Part shown: one piece after another, positions 7,940 to 16,857 of the stretch
How the letters are laid out: every line of letters begins with the position of its first letter
How positions within the stretch are numbered: position 1 is the first letter of the stretch
The notes under the pieces: generated by a model
The model's input: only the letters and a program-made list of their open reading frames with translations
The model's database searches: none
What the model was told of the DNA's origin: nothing
NCBI GenBank assembly: GCA_019187405.1
Contig: JABAQZ010000023.1
Location: 124,001 to 188,000 of the forward strand
Source of the DNA: Ignavibacteria bacterium
GTDB taxonomy: Bacteria > Bacteroidota > Ignavibacteria > Tepidaquicellales > Tepidaquicellaceae
Direction: 5' to 3'
DNA length: 64,000 bases
Program-made: the position numbers and the translations under genes

Positions 7940-9475
7940 ATGCAAAAAACCGGTTTTGTAATAAACGGAAAAAATCTCACCGTTGAAAATTCCGTTGACA
8001 TAGTATTAAACAACAGAAAAATATCTTTAAGCAAAGCTTCTGAAAGAAAAATTCTCAAATCAAGAAAGCTTGTAGAATACTGGATAAAAAACAATGAAGT
8101 CATATATGGAATTACCACTGGTTTCGGCGAATTTAAAGATGTAAAAATACCGCAAAAGGATTTAGAAAAGCTTCAAAGAAATTTGATACTATCCCATTCA
8201 TCCGGAACAGGGAAATTCATCCCCGCAGTGATAGCAAGACTTATGCTGCTCTTCAGGATAAATTCACTTTCGCTTGGTTTTTCAGGCGTAACAATGAATT
8301 TAATAAATACATTAATCAGGATTTTTAATTCCGGTATAGTACCAATGATTCCTTCGCAGGGATCTGTTGGAAGTTCCGGTGATTTGTCTCCGCTATCTCA
8401 TTTAGCATTAACAGTTATTGGCGAAGGTTACTGTATTGTAAATGGAAATATCATAGAAAGTAAAAAAGCTTTAAAAAATTTTAACATTGCGCCCTTAAAA
8501 CTTTCAGCAAAAGAAGGTCTTGCATTAATTAATGGAACACAGATGATGTCTGCTTATCTTTGCAAATCTGTATTTGATGCTCTTACTTTATCTAAACTTG
8601 CGGATGTAGCAGGCAGTCTGTCACTTGAAGCATTAAAAGGATCATCAAAAGCGTTTTCCGATAAACTTCAAAGAGTAAGACCGCATAAAGGTCAGATAGT
8701 GTGCGCTTCTAATCTAAGAAATCTTCTTCAAGGCAGCGAGATTATGAAATCACACAGACATTGCGGTAAGGTTCAGGATGCATATTCACTCAGATGCATT
8801 CCTCAGGTTCACGGCGCAGTCAAAGATACAATTGAGTACTGCAGGAAAATTATTGAGACAGAAATTAATTCAGCCACGGACAATCCTCTTATTTTTGCAG
8901 AAAGCAGCGAACATATCGAAGGAGGAAATTTTCATGGCGAGCCGGTTGCACTTGCGGCTGATTTTCTTGCAATTTCTTTGAGTGAACTTGGAAATATCAG
9001 TGAGAGGAGAACTGCGCGGCTCGTTGACGGCAATTTAAGCGGATTGCCCAGATTTCTTGCCGATGAAGGAGGAATTAATTCAGGATTAATGATTGCACAA
9101 TATACTGCAGCATCGCTTGTAAGTGAAAATAAAGTGTTGTCTCATCCTGCATCGGTTGATTCAATTCCTACAAGCGCAAATCAGGAAGATCATAATTCAA
9201 TGGGATCGGTAGGAGCAAAAAAATGCTATGATGTTTTAAATAATACAAAGAGGATCATTGCAATAGAATTTCTTTGCGCAGTTCAGGGAATGGATTATCA
9301 CAGACCGCTCAAAAGCGGAAAGGGAAGTGAAGCAGCATATTCATACATTAGAAAAAGAATGCCTCACTTATCTGAAGACAAAATAACATCTGAATTAATG
9401 GGAGAAATGAATGAAATAATTTTCAGTCCCGGCTTTCTAAAATATGTCGAAAAAAAATCCGGGAAAATTTTATAA
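7940..9475 (+). CDS. hutH: Histidine ammonia-lyase (aromatic amino acid lyase)
   Basis: 511 residues, usual size for HAL, which deaminates L-histidine to trans-urocanate in the cytosol using the self-formed MIO cofactor. The MIO loop GSVGSSGDLSPLSH lies at residues 141-154. The cyclising triad is Ser145-Ser146-Gly147 rather than the usual Ala-Ser-Gly. YGITTGFG (from Tyr56) supplies the catalytic tyrosine. SHSSGTG and TSANQEDH are the histidine-type selectivity motifs; PAL/TAL enzymes differ there. No hutU, hutI or hutG lies nearby. The stop is 2 bp before the YihY start, so HAL, YihY and the SpoIIE-type phosphatase probably share a transcript. Confidence 0.92.
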   Translation: MQKTGFVINGKNLTVENSVDIVLNNRKISLSKASERKILKSRKLVEYWIKNNEVIYGITTGFGEFKDVKIPQKDLEKLQRNLILSHSSGTGKFIPAVIARLMLLFRINSLSLGFSGVTMNLINTLIRIFNSGIVPMIPSQGSVGSSGDLSPLSHLALTVIGEGYCIVNGNIIESKKALKNFNIAPLKLSAKEGLALINGTQMMSAYLCKSVFDALTLSKLADVAGSLSLEALKGSSKAFSDKLQRVRPHKGQIVCASNLRNLLQGSEIMKSHRHCGKVQDAYSLRCIPQVHGAVKDTIEYCRKIIETEINSATDNPLIFAESSEHIEGGNFHGEPVALAADFLAISLSELGNISERRTARLVDGNLSGLPRFLADEGGINSGLMIAQYTAASLVSENKVLSHPASVDSIPTSANQEDHNSMGSVGAKKCYDVLNNTKRIIAIEFLCAVQGMDYHRPLKSGKGSEAAYSYIRKRMPHLSEDKITSELMGEMNEIIFSPGFLKYVEKKSGKIL

Positions 9476-9477
9476 CG

Positions 9478-10380
9478 ATGAAAAAATTCTTCACGTCAAA
9501 AATTAACCGGATAAAGGAATCCGGTATCTATAAAACACTATACTTTTACATTGACAGGCTGATTGATAAATTTGACAATGATCACATCTGGATTATGTCT
9601 TCAGGAATATCATTCAATATGCTTATTTGCCTCATACCATTTTTCCTGATACTTTTAACAATTCTCGGAATTTATCTCGACAGCAATACAGTTCAGGACA
9701 AGCTGATGAATTATCTAAACAGTATCATACCGCTTCCCGGTCAGTATAAGGAAAGATTTATTTATGAATTAACCGAAAGAACAAAAGAGCTTACAACAAA
9801 TACTTTTCTGACGGGAGTAATCGGACTTGCAGGATTGTTTTGGACAGTCAGCGGGCTATTCAGCGCAATGAGGGAAGTTCTCAGAAAAGTTTATCAGGTA
9901 AATGCCGAGTTGAATTACTTCGCGGGGAAGCTAAGAGATTTTTTACTTGTGATAATAAGTGTAGTCTTATTTCTAACATCAATGATAATTACTTCATCTG
10001 TTCAGATTGTCGAAATTTATTCTCAGGGAATTTTTGGTGAATACGTTACGCTTACACTTTTTCAAAAAATTGTTCCTTTTGTATTTGGTATTATTGTATC
10101 GTTTTGTTTGTTTTATGTTCTTTACGCTTATGTGCCACATTATCGAATTCATAAAAAAATCATTCTGTTTTCTTCCGTTGTTTCGGCTGCCATGTTTGAA
10201 GCGCTAAAGTATCTGTTTTCTGTTTACATATTAAAAATTGCTAATTACGGCAGGATATACGGAACTTATGCGACAATAGTAATTAGTATTTTTTATATTT
10301 ATTATCTTTCGGTGATATTTGTAGTAGGCGCTGAATTAGGGCAGTTGTATTTTGAAAAAAACAAAAGTAAATTTGTCTGA
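9478..10380 (+). CDS. YihY/BrkB-family inner-membrane protein
   Basis: 300 residues with about six membrane helices. The family's N-terminal pattern is visible: a short cytoplasmic stretch, then DNDHIWIMSSGISFNMLICLIPFF. Later come the central FLTGVIGLAGLFWTVSGLFSAMREVLRKVY block and the C-terminal NYGRIYGTYATIVISIFYIYYLSVIFVVGAELG block. These proteins were once called ribonuclease BN, but that activity belongs to RNase Z; their role is uncertain. Only 2 bp separate it from the upstream lyase gene and 18 bp from the downstream phosphatase gene. Confidence 0.9.
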   Translation: MKKFFTSKINRIKESGIYKTLYFYIDRLIDKFDNDHIWIMSSGISFNMLICLIPFFLILLTILGIYLDSNTVQDKLMNYLNSIIPLPGQYKERFIYELTERTKELTTNTFLTGVIGLAGLFWTVSGLFSAMREVLRKVYQVNAELNYFAGKLRDFLLVIISVVLFLTSMIITSSVQIVEIYSQGIFGEYVTLTLFQKIVPFVFGIIVSFCLFYVLYAYVPHYRIHKKIILFSSVVSAAMFEALKYLFSVYILKIANYGRIYGTYATIVISIFYIYYLSVIFVVGAELGQLYFEKNKSKFV

Positions 10381-10398
10381 ATTAAATTTTAATTTTAA

Positions 10399-11649
10399 AT
10401 GGAGCAAAGAAAGTTATATAGAACGCTTGAAAACATAACAAAAGAAGTTCCGAAATTTAAAAAAGAAGAAGAGCTATTATGTTATGTGCTTGACCAGATT
10501 ATAAAAAATGAAGAAATAAACATCAAGGGCGGCAGACTTTGGAAGCTGAATAGAAAGCATGATGCTTATTCATTGTCCAGACAAATGGGAAACGTCAAGC
10601 TTATTAAAGACAACTACATGCTTAAAGTTGAGAAGTATCCTATTTTCAAAAAAGTTGGATTGTTTAGATCGTTGATAGCCGAAGAGACAGATGAATATCT
10701 GATTGAGAAAGGAATTTATCATTACTCGGCAACGGGAGTAGGAGACAAGTTTAAACTGAAGGATAAAAAAGGAGAAACATACTTTCTTTATAAATATGTA
10801 ATGGCTTTGAATGCAAAAAGTCTTGAAGGTGATCTTCTGAATACTCTTAATATCATCAGCATGACATTGAGCTCTATCTTGAGAACAAAGCATATTGAAT
10901 CTTCTGTTAAAGAAAACATGCAGGAGCTCGAGAAAGCCCGTGAAATTCAAAAAAGCATTTTACCCGAGCATGAAAAGGATTTCGGTAATTATGAAATGTT
11001 TGGGCTGTCAGTTCCCGACAAGATTGTCGGAGGAGATTTTTTTGATTATCTGGAAAGTGAGGACAAGGAAAGGCTCGGCATAGCAATAGGCGATGCGGCA
11101 TCAAAAGGAATTTCCGCCGCGGCTCAAGCGCTCTATGTTTCCGGCGCATTGAAAATGGGAGCAGGTTTTCAGAATAATATAAATTCCGTAATTAGCAGAA
11201 TAAACAATTTAGTTTATGAGACTTTCCCTTATGAGAGATTTGTTACGCTTTTTTATTGTGAACTCCTTAAAGATAAAAAGGGCTTGTGTCAATTTGTAAA
11301 TGCCGGTCAGAATCCACCCCTTTTTTTAAAATCAGGTAAGAGGAAAACAGAAAAACTTTCATCCACGGGACCTGTATTGGGACTTGCTCCTTATCAAAGG
11401 TATTATTCTGACAGCATCAATTTCGATATAAATGATTTGCTGGTTTTATATACTGACGGAATAATAGAAGCAACAAATGAAAAGTTTGAATTTTTTGGTG
11501 AAGACAGAATTAAAGAATCACTTATAAAATACAGAGACTTAAGCGTAAAGGAAATTAGCCAGAGACTTCTGCAGGATGTTACACTTTTTTCATCAAACGG
11601 TATTTATTCAGATGACAGAACTATTGTTGTCATCAAAAGGGTAAAATAA
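10399..11649 (+). CDS. SpoIIE/RsbU-type PP2C phosphatase with N-terminal sensor region
   Basis: 416 residues. The C-terminal ~220 residues form a PPM/SpoIIE serine phosphatase domain. The usual linker helix EKAREIQKSILP precedes the metal-binding motifs VGGDFFDY, GDAASKG, YTDGIIEATN and a closing DDRTIVV. The N-terminal ~175 residues are probably a GAF-like sensor, judged by length and position only. Such phosphatases act on anti-anti-sigma (STAS) proteins in partner-switching stress pathways. No anti-sigma or antagonist gene lies in the window apart from the STAS domain of the SulP transporter. It is the last gene of the lyase-YihY run. Confidence 0.88.
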   Translation: MEQRKLYRTLENITKEVPKFKKEEELLCYVLDQIIKNEEINIKGGRLWKLNRKHDAYSLSRQMGNVKLIKDNYMLKVEKYPIFKKVGLFRSLIAEETDEYLIEKGIYHYSATGVGDKFKLKDKKGETYFLYKYVMALNAKSLEGDLLNTLNIISMTLSSILRTKHIESSVKENMQELEKAREIQKSILPEHEKDFGNYEMFGLSVPDKIVGGDFFDYLESEDKERLGIAIGDAASKGISAAAQALYVSGALKMGAGFQNNINSVISRINNLVYETFPYERFVTLFYCELLKDKKGLCQFVNAGQNPPLFLKSGKRKTEKLSSTGPVLGLAPYQRYYSDSINFDINDLLVLYTDGIIEATNEKFEFFGEDRIKESLIKYRDLSVKEISQRLLQDVTLFSSNGIYSDDRTIVVIKRVK

Positions 11650-11788
11650 CTTTGATTATTTGTTTCAATTAGCTCTATTGTTAATGAAAAATTTTAATGT
11701 ATTTTCTTTTAAAATTGTTTTTTCTTTTAAATAAAAATACTATATTGAAACGAATTTTTAATCAAACCGGAATCTTTTCGGCAAAATT

Positions 11789-12559
11789 ATGAAAGAAAAA
11801 TCTAAGTTTTTATCATCACTATTAATTTCTCTGCTTGCGGGATTTATTTATTTTCAACTAAGCGGTGACATTAAGGATAAATTAACTTCTTCTGTTAAGG
11901 CTGTTTTGATTTCACAAAATACTGAAATATACGGTCCGTTAAATTTGGAAACTAATAATACAGACTTAAAAAAATCTACCGGTTTATACAAAAAAAATAA
12001 ATTAAGAATTTATATTAAATCCGATTTAAGAAAGAAATCAATCCAAGATATTAAATCTGAAAAGTCGAATATTTCTGATTTGAAATCCGAAACACAAGCT
12101 ATAATAAGAAGACCTTCTGCCAATAAAAACGTTGATTTTACGGCTGAGCTAGATAAGCTGATTTCCAAAAAGCACAAGCAGCTTTCTGAACTTGATGATG
12201 AGCTCAGAAAAAAATCTGCTGAAAATGAAATATCAGATATTGATGCATATAACAAAGTGAAAATGTTTATAAATAAATGTGATAAAAACCAGAAGACAAA
12301 TGGTTATGGTTTTGAATATAACTACGTTAAGAAAGAAACAATTAAGAAATATAAGACTAATAATAGAAAATACGGATACAGAAATGCGATTTTGAATTCA
12401 AAGAATTGCAGCAACTCCGGTGAGAAAAAATCGAATGGATTATCTGCTCCGGAATCAAAAAGAAAAGTTAATAATGGTGGTAAGAACAAGATTAAATGTG
12501 AAAAGGAAAGTAATGAAATTATTTTGCCGGATAATGTGTTAGACGATTATACATTTTAA
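11789..12559 (+). CDS. Hypothetical lysine-rich protein with N-terminal membrane segment
   Basis: 256 residues, not recognised. Residues ~8-25 (FLSSLLISLLAGFIYFQLS) form one signal or anchor helix. The rest is strongly charged, rich in Lys, Ser, Asn and Glu, with a likely coiled-coil stretch around ELDKLISKKHKQLSELDDEL. A YGYGF-like Tyr/Gly patch follows. Composition suggests a largely disordered, periplasm-facing tail. It lies 42 bp before the HMA-protein gene and could be co-transcribed. No function is proposed. Confidence 0.6.
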   Translation: MKEKSKFLSSLLISLLAGFIYFQLSGDIKDKLTSSVKAVLISQNTEIYGPLNLETNNTDLKKSTGLYKKNKLRIYIKSDLRKKSIQDIKSEKSNISDLKSETQAIIRRPSANKNVDFTAELDKLISKKHKQLSELDDELRKKSAENEISDIDAYNKVKMFINKCDKNQKTNGYGFEYNYVKKETIKKYKTNNRKYGYRNAILNSKNCSNSGEKKSNGLSAPESKRKVNNGGKNKIKCEKESNEIILPDNVLDDYTF

Positions 12560-12601
12560 ACCAAATTTTAAAATCACTTTTATAAATTAAATTAAAATCA
12601 A

Positions 12602-13126
12602 ATGAAAAAGAAAATTATCATTCTTGCTTCTTTTATTGTTGTTTTAATTGCCGGTATTCTGTATGTCAATAGCAATAATTTGATAGCAGATGACAAGAAC
12701 GGCAAAAAAGACTGTTCTTCAAAGTGTACCGATAAAGCATCTATGGATCATTCGTCTGATCAACATTCAGGCAAAGTTACGGAAAAATGTACTGATAAAG
12801 CTGATATGAACCATTCATCTGAAAATCATTCAGGTTCGGTAACCGAATCTTCAGGATTCCCGGTTTATGAATTTGTAACTGATAAAATTGACTGCGACGG
12901 TTGTAAACCCGGTGTTTCAGAAAAGCTGATGGGAATTTCCGGTGTTAAGGAAGTTGCTTATGGTGAAACCTGCAGCGTATCAAAAATGACATCCGTGAAA
13001 GTTTATTATTCTGATACCGAAACAACTCCGGAAATTATTGCTGCTTCAATAAAAGATAAAGGTCTCGAATGCAACAGCAATAAATGCGGAGATAAAAACA
13101 AAACAGGAGAAAGCAAGAAGCTTTAA
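12602..13126 (+). CDS. Secreted/anchored metal-binding protein: Met/His-rich repeats plus HMA-like domain
   Basis: 174 residues with an N-terminal signal-anchor helix (about 4-22). Residues 41-61 and 62-82 are tandem 21-residue repeats sharing KCTDKA..M..HSS..HSG..VTE, rich in Cys, Met and His. Residues ~87-155 look like a heavy-metal-associated (HMA) ferredoxin-like fold with C98-D-G-C101 in place of the classic MTCxxC. A further cysteine follows at 124, then C157 and C162. Copper or another soft metal in the periplasm is the likely ligand, by analogy with CopZ/MerP and Met/His-rich copper proteins. No P-type ATPase or efflux system is nearby. Confidence 0.75.
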   Translation: MKKKIIILASFIVVLIAGILYVNSNNLIADDKNGKKDCSSKCTDKASMDHSSDQHSGKVTEKCTDKADMNHSSENHSGSVTESSGFPVYEFVTDKIDCDGCKPGVSEKLMGISGVKEVAYGETCSVSKMTSVKVYYSDTETTPEIIAASIKDKGLECNSNKCGDKNKTGESKKL

Positions 13127-13142
13127 TTTATTTTTGAATTCT

Positions 13143-13178
13143 AAAAAAAAGCCCGTCTCTTGAACGGGCTTTTTTTTT
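13143..13178. terminator. Bidirectional terminator between the HMA gene and dnaB
   Basis: AGCCCGT and ACGGGCT pair around a short loop. They are flanked by an A8 run on the left and a T9 run on the right, so the hairpin works in both directions for the two converging genes. Confidence 0.9.
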
Positions 13179-13250
13179 AGAATGAAAATAATAATCATTT
13201 TAAAGGAAAACTTATGATTTCGTGATTATTTTTTTATGAAGAGAAAAACT

Positions 13251-14699
13251 TCAAAACGGCATATCACCGTTTGTTGATGGCGGAATATCAATTACCGGAT
13301 GCCTTGTTTTATTTTCAAACTTCGCATATTCATCAAGAAAAACTAAATCAAAATCTCCGACAGGACCGTTTCTCTGCTTGCCTATAATGATCTCCGCTTT
13401 TCTTTTTAGCTCTTCAAAATCCGGATCATCGGGATTGTGTTTCATTCCCATAACCGGTCTGTGAACGAAAATTACAACGTCAGCGTCTTGTTCGATAGCG
13501 CCTGATTCTCTCAGATCAACAAGCTGTGGTCTCTTTTCTTTGCCTCTTTGTTCTGAAGAACGGTTCAGCTGAGCGCAGGCTACAACCGGAATATCGAGCT
13601 CTTTTGCAAGGGCTTTTAATCCTCTTGAAACGTATGCAACTTCAAGATCTCTTCTCTCAAAATCTTCGCGTCCCCGTATAAGCTGAAGATAATCAACAAT
13701 AATCATATCAATGCCATAATCTTTGTGAAGTCTTCTGGCTTTTGCTCTGATCTCAAGAACAGTCAGCTCGCTGGTGTCATCGATAAACATATTTGTTTTC
13801 AGTTTATGATAAGTATGCAAAACTCTTTTCCATTCATCATGGCTTGATCTGCCGGTTTTAAGTTTCTTACCGTTTACTCTTGCTTCTCCTGCAAGCAGTC
13901 TCAGCATTAATTCCCTGAAAGACATTTCAAGACTGAAGATTGCTATTGATTTCTGATGATCGACTGATGCATTTCTTGCTATGTTCATGGCAAAAGCTGT
14001 TTTACCGTGAGATGGTCTGCCGGCAATTACAATCAATTCGGATTTCTGAAATCCAGCGGTCATATCATCCAGCTCAGTAAATCCGGTGGGCACGCCTATA
14101 ATTGCTCCTTTGTTGTTTCTCTGATCGCCGATTTTACTGACGAGCATATCAATTTCATCTTTTACGGATATTACTTTTTTCTTTGAGAGAGATTCCGAAA
14201 TATCAAGTATGCTTTGCTCGGCTTCATCCAGCGTAATAAATGTATTCATGGTTTGATCAAAACATTTATCAACAATGCCGGATGAAATATGTATCAGATT
14301 TCGAAGTATGTATTTCTCAAAGACAACTCTTGAATGAAAATCTATGTGTGCAGAAGATGAAACGGAAGAAGTCAGCTCAATTATATACTCTATTCCTCCG
14401 ACTTCTTCAAGTTTTCCCATTCTTTTCAGTTCCTCTTTCAGAGTATTTGGATCTACAGGTTCATTTTTAGAATCAAGATTTATCATTGCCTGAAACAAAT
14501 CTCCGTGTATTGGTCTGTAAAAATGCTTCGGCTCAAGTAAATTTAATACATCATTCATAACCTGATTGTCAATCAATATCGAACCGAGAATTTTAACTTC
14601 CAGGTCAAGAGCGTTTGGCGGAGTTCTGCTTGAATCAGCGAATTCGCTTTCATCCATTGAAACATCTTTTTTTGCCTTAACAAATTTCTTTTTTGCCAT
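13251..14699 (-). CDS. dnaB: Replicative DNA helicase DnaB
   Basis: 482 residues, normal for the hexameric 5'-3' replicative helicase. An N-terminal helical domain (PPNALDLEVKILGSILIDN onward) is followed by the RecA-like motor with Walker A GRPSHGKT at residues 227-234. Walker B is DMIIVDYLQLI, and the arginine-finger region is GKQRNGPVGDFDLVF. No intein is present. It is the last gene of the minus-strand run beginning with the SDR at 20285, 38 bp after the UDG gene. Confidence 0.97.
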   Translation of the reverse strand: MAKKKFVKAKKDVSMDESEFADSSRTPPNALDLEVKILGSILIDNQVMNDVLNLLEPKHFYRPIHGDLFQAMINLDSKNEPVDPNTLKEELKRMGKLEEVGGIEYIIELTSSVSSSAHIDFHSRVVFEKYILRNLIHISSGIVDKCFDQTMNTFITLDEAEQSILDISESLSKKKVISVKDEIDMLVSKIGDQRNNKGAIIGVPTGFTELDDMTAGFQKSELIVIAGRPSHGKTAFAMNIARNASVDHQKSIAIFSLEMSFRELMLRLLAGEARVNGKKLKTGRSSHDEWKRVLHTYHKLKTNMFIDDTSELTVLEIRAKARRLHKDYGIDMIIVDYLQLIRGREDFERRDLEVAYVSRGLKALAKELDIPVVACAQLNRSSEQRGKEKRPQLVDLRESGAIEQDADVVIFVHRPVMGMKHNPDDPDFEELKRKAEIIIGKQRNGPVGDFDLVFLDEYAKFENKTRHPVIDIPPSTNGDMPF

Positions 14700-14737
14700 T
14701 TTAAAACTGTTAGCCTGTTAACAATAAATATTTAAGT

Positions 14738-15571
14738 TTACTTCCGGTTAATCATTGTATCAAATTCTTTCCTGAAAAGCTGAACATCCTCCCATGTAGG
14801 TTTTTTCCAGTTGGGATTTCTAAGCAAAGCTGCAGGATGATAAGTTACCATCATCTTTATTCCGTTATAAAGATGAAATTTTCCTCTTAACCTCCCTAAG
14901 GGTTCTTTTGACTTCAGCAAAGTCTGTGCTGCAAATGTACCGAGTGCAAGTATGAGCATTGGTTTTATCATCTCGAGCTGTTTATGTAAATATGGCTCGC
15001 AGTGTGCAATTTCATCCGGCAGAGGATTCCTGTTTTCAGGTGGTCTGCATTTTAGTATGTTGCAAATGTAAACTTCTTCTCTGTCAAAATTAATGGCTTT
15101 AAGTATGTCTGTAAGAAGTTTTCCTGCTCTCCCAACAAATGGTTTTCCCTGTATATCTTCATCTGCTCCGGGAGCTTCACCTACCACTACAATTTTAGCT
15201 TCGGGATTGCCGTGTCCAAATACTACTTGTGTTCTGGATACAGACAGATTGCTGCATTTATCGCATGTCTGTATTTTTTGTTCAAACACCTGCAACGTCT
15301 CAGCATTCATCCATTCTTCTTTGAATATTGGAATTTCCTGTTTTCTGTTATCAGTAACTTTAATCTTTTCAGCAACTAACTGATCACTCTCATTTTCGGT
15401 GTTTTCCGGATCATTTTTTTCGATACTTTCTGCAAATTCCTCATCTTGATAAATTACAGGCTCATCTGAAATGTGAAATTCATTTTTGAATAACGGATAA
15501 TTATTATTTTCAATATAAAATTTGAGATATCTGCAAACATCATTTATTATTTTATCTTTACCGCTGCTCAT
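14738..15571 (-). CDS. Uracil-DNA glycosylase, family 4 (iron-sulfur)
   Basis: 277 residues. The core shows VVGEAPGADEDIQGKPFVGRAG and CNILKCRPPENRNPLPDE, diagnostic for family 4/5 UDGs that excise uracil from DNA. Probable [4Fe-4S] ligands are Cys103, Cys106, Cys175 and Cys191. A late HPAALLRNP motif supplies the catalytic-region histidine. The first ~85 residues are an acidic, poorly conserved extension, so the full-length start could be later. Its ATG overlaps the coaBC stop (ATGA), indicating coupling. Confidence 0.9.
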   Translation of the reverse strand: MSSGKDKIINDVCRYLKFYIENNNYPLFKNEFHISDEPVIYQDEEFAESIEKNDPENTENESDQLVAEKIKVTDNRKQEIPIFKEEWMNAETLQVFEQKIQTCDKCSNLSVSRTQVVFGHGNPEAKIVVVGEAPGADEDIQGKPFVGRAGKLLTDILKAINFDREEVYICNILKCRPPENRNPLPDEIAHCEPYLHKQLEMIKPMLILALGTFAAQTLLKSKEPLGRLRGKFHLYNGIKMMVTYHPAALLRNPNWKKPTWEDVQLFRKEFDTMINRK

Positions 15572-16782
15572 TTCAATGAAAGAAATTTGTTCAGGATTTC
15601 GTTGCCTGCGTCATACTTGCTCATTAAAGGATATGACTTCGTACTCTTAGTATCAATAATAGTAATAACATTTGTGTTTGTACCAAATCCTGCTCCGTGT
15701 ATATCAGGATTATTGAGAACAATAAAATCCAGATTTTTTTCTTTCAATTTTTTCTTAGCATTTTCGAGCAGGTTTTCCGTCTCAAGTGCAAATCCGGCAA
15801 GCTTGTATCTTTTTTTATTCTTTCCGAGAAAATATAATATATCCGGAGTTTTTTCAAATTCAAAAACAAATCTGTTTTTATCTTCTTTCTTAATTTTTGT
15901 ATTTACTTTTTTAACCGGTCTGAAGTCTTCAACTGCAGCTGCCATTACTATGAGATCTTTATTTCTCAAATTTAATTTTACGCTTTTTAACATTTCGTCT
16001 GCAGAAGTTACATTTATTCTCTTTACTCCTGCAATATCATTTAACATTACAGGTCCTGAAATTAATGTAACCTCAGCTCCTCTGTCCTTTGCAGCGCGTG
16101 CAATTTCAAATCCCATTTTGCCTGTGGAAGGATTTGATACAAATCTGACTTTGTCAATAAATTCAACTGTCGGTCCAGCGGTGATAAGTATTTTTTTCCC
16201 TGAAAGATCAGATTTTTTGTCAAAGAATTCTTTTAAATAACCAAAAAGTTTTTCTGGTTCAGGCATTCTTCCCTCACCTACAAGTCCGCTGGCAAGTTCG
16301 CCGTATTCAGGTTCTATAATCTTATATCCTGAAAATTTTAATTTATCAATATTAAAAGTTGTTACATGGTTTTTATACATGTCATCATCCATTGAAGGAG
16401 AAATAATAACGGGACATTTAGATGCAAGGACGGAAGCCAGAAGAAAATTATCGGCAATGCCTGCAGAAATTTTTGCAATAGTATTTGCCGTTGCAGGAGC
16501 AATCAAAAAAACATCCGCCCAAAGTCCGAAATTAACATGCCAGGTCTTCAACTCCGTTTTTTCGGCATTGCATAAATCAGGGCTTTCAGGAAACATATTA
16601 ATGAATACTTCATTTCCAGATAAAACAGAAAGAGTAACCGGAGAAACAAAATTTACGGCTGAAGGCGTCATTATTATTCTGACTTCAGCTCCCTGTTTTA
16701 CAAGCAGTCTAACCAGAGTGCATATTTTATATGCGGCAATTCCGCCGGAAATTCCAATTAATATTTTTTTACCTTTTAACAT
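15568..16782 (-). CDS. coaBC: Bifunctional phosphopantothenoylcysteine decarboxylase/synthetase
   Basis: 404 residues covering both CoaC and CoaB, two steps of coenzyme A synthesis. The N-terminal flavoprotein half shows GISGGIAAYK and PATANTIAKIS. The substrate-binding motif is PSMDDDMYK, with Asp where many enzymes have Asn (PAMNxxMW). The CoaB half starts at KKILITAGPTVEFIDKVRFVSN and contains AAAVEDFRP. A 12-bp hairpin lies between it and rpoZ. It overlaps the UDG gene by 4 bp. Confidence 0.95.
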   Translation of the reverse strand: MLKGKKILIGISGGIAAYKICTLVRLLVKQGAEVRIIMTPSAVNFVSPVTLSVLSGNEVFINMFPESPDLCNAEKTELKTWHVNFGLWADVFLIAPATANTIAKISAGIADNFLLASVLASKCPVIISPSMDDDMYKNHVTTFNIDKLKFSGYKIIEPEYGELASGLVGEGRMPEPEKLFGYLKEFFDKKSDLSGKKILITAGPTVEFIDKVRFVSNPSTGKMGFEIARAAKDRGAEVTLISGPVMLNDIAGVKRINVTSADEMLKSVKLNLRNKDLIVMAAAVEDFRPVKKVNTKIKKEDKNRFVFEFEKTPDILYFLGKNKKRYKLAGFALETENLLENAKKKLKEKNLDFIVLNNPDIHGAGFGTNTNVITIIDTKSTKSYPLMSKYDAGNEILNKFLSLK

Positions 16783-16790
16783 TTTTGTTT

Positions 16791-16825
16791 TAAAAAAATA
16801 TCCCTTTGTAATAAAAGGGATATTT
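16791..16825 (-). terminator. Terminator or attenuator hairpin between rpoZ and coaBC
   Basis: AAATATCCCTTT (16796-16807) pairs perfectly over 12 bp with AAAGGGATATTT (16814-16825) around a 6-nt loop. On the minus strand the stem runs into T7. It sits in the 75-bp gap after rpoZ, so it may end part of the yicC-gmk-rpoZ transcript before coaBC. Confidence 0.7.
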
Positions 16826-16857
16826 ATGAAATGTAAAAAACGAATCTGATAAAAACC

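Noticed and set aside
7940-11649. Histidine-utilisation operon
   Set aside because: Only hutH is present; the following genes are a YihY protein and a SpoIIE-type phosphatase, with no urocanase or imidazolonepropionase.
15587-16240. 217-codon open frame on the plus strand
   Set aside because: It lies wholly inside coaBC on the opposite strand, and its Phe/Ser-rich translation is typical of antisense to a Lys/Glu-rich gene. coaBC motifs are unambiguous.
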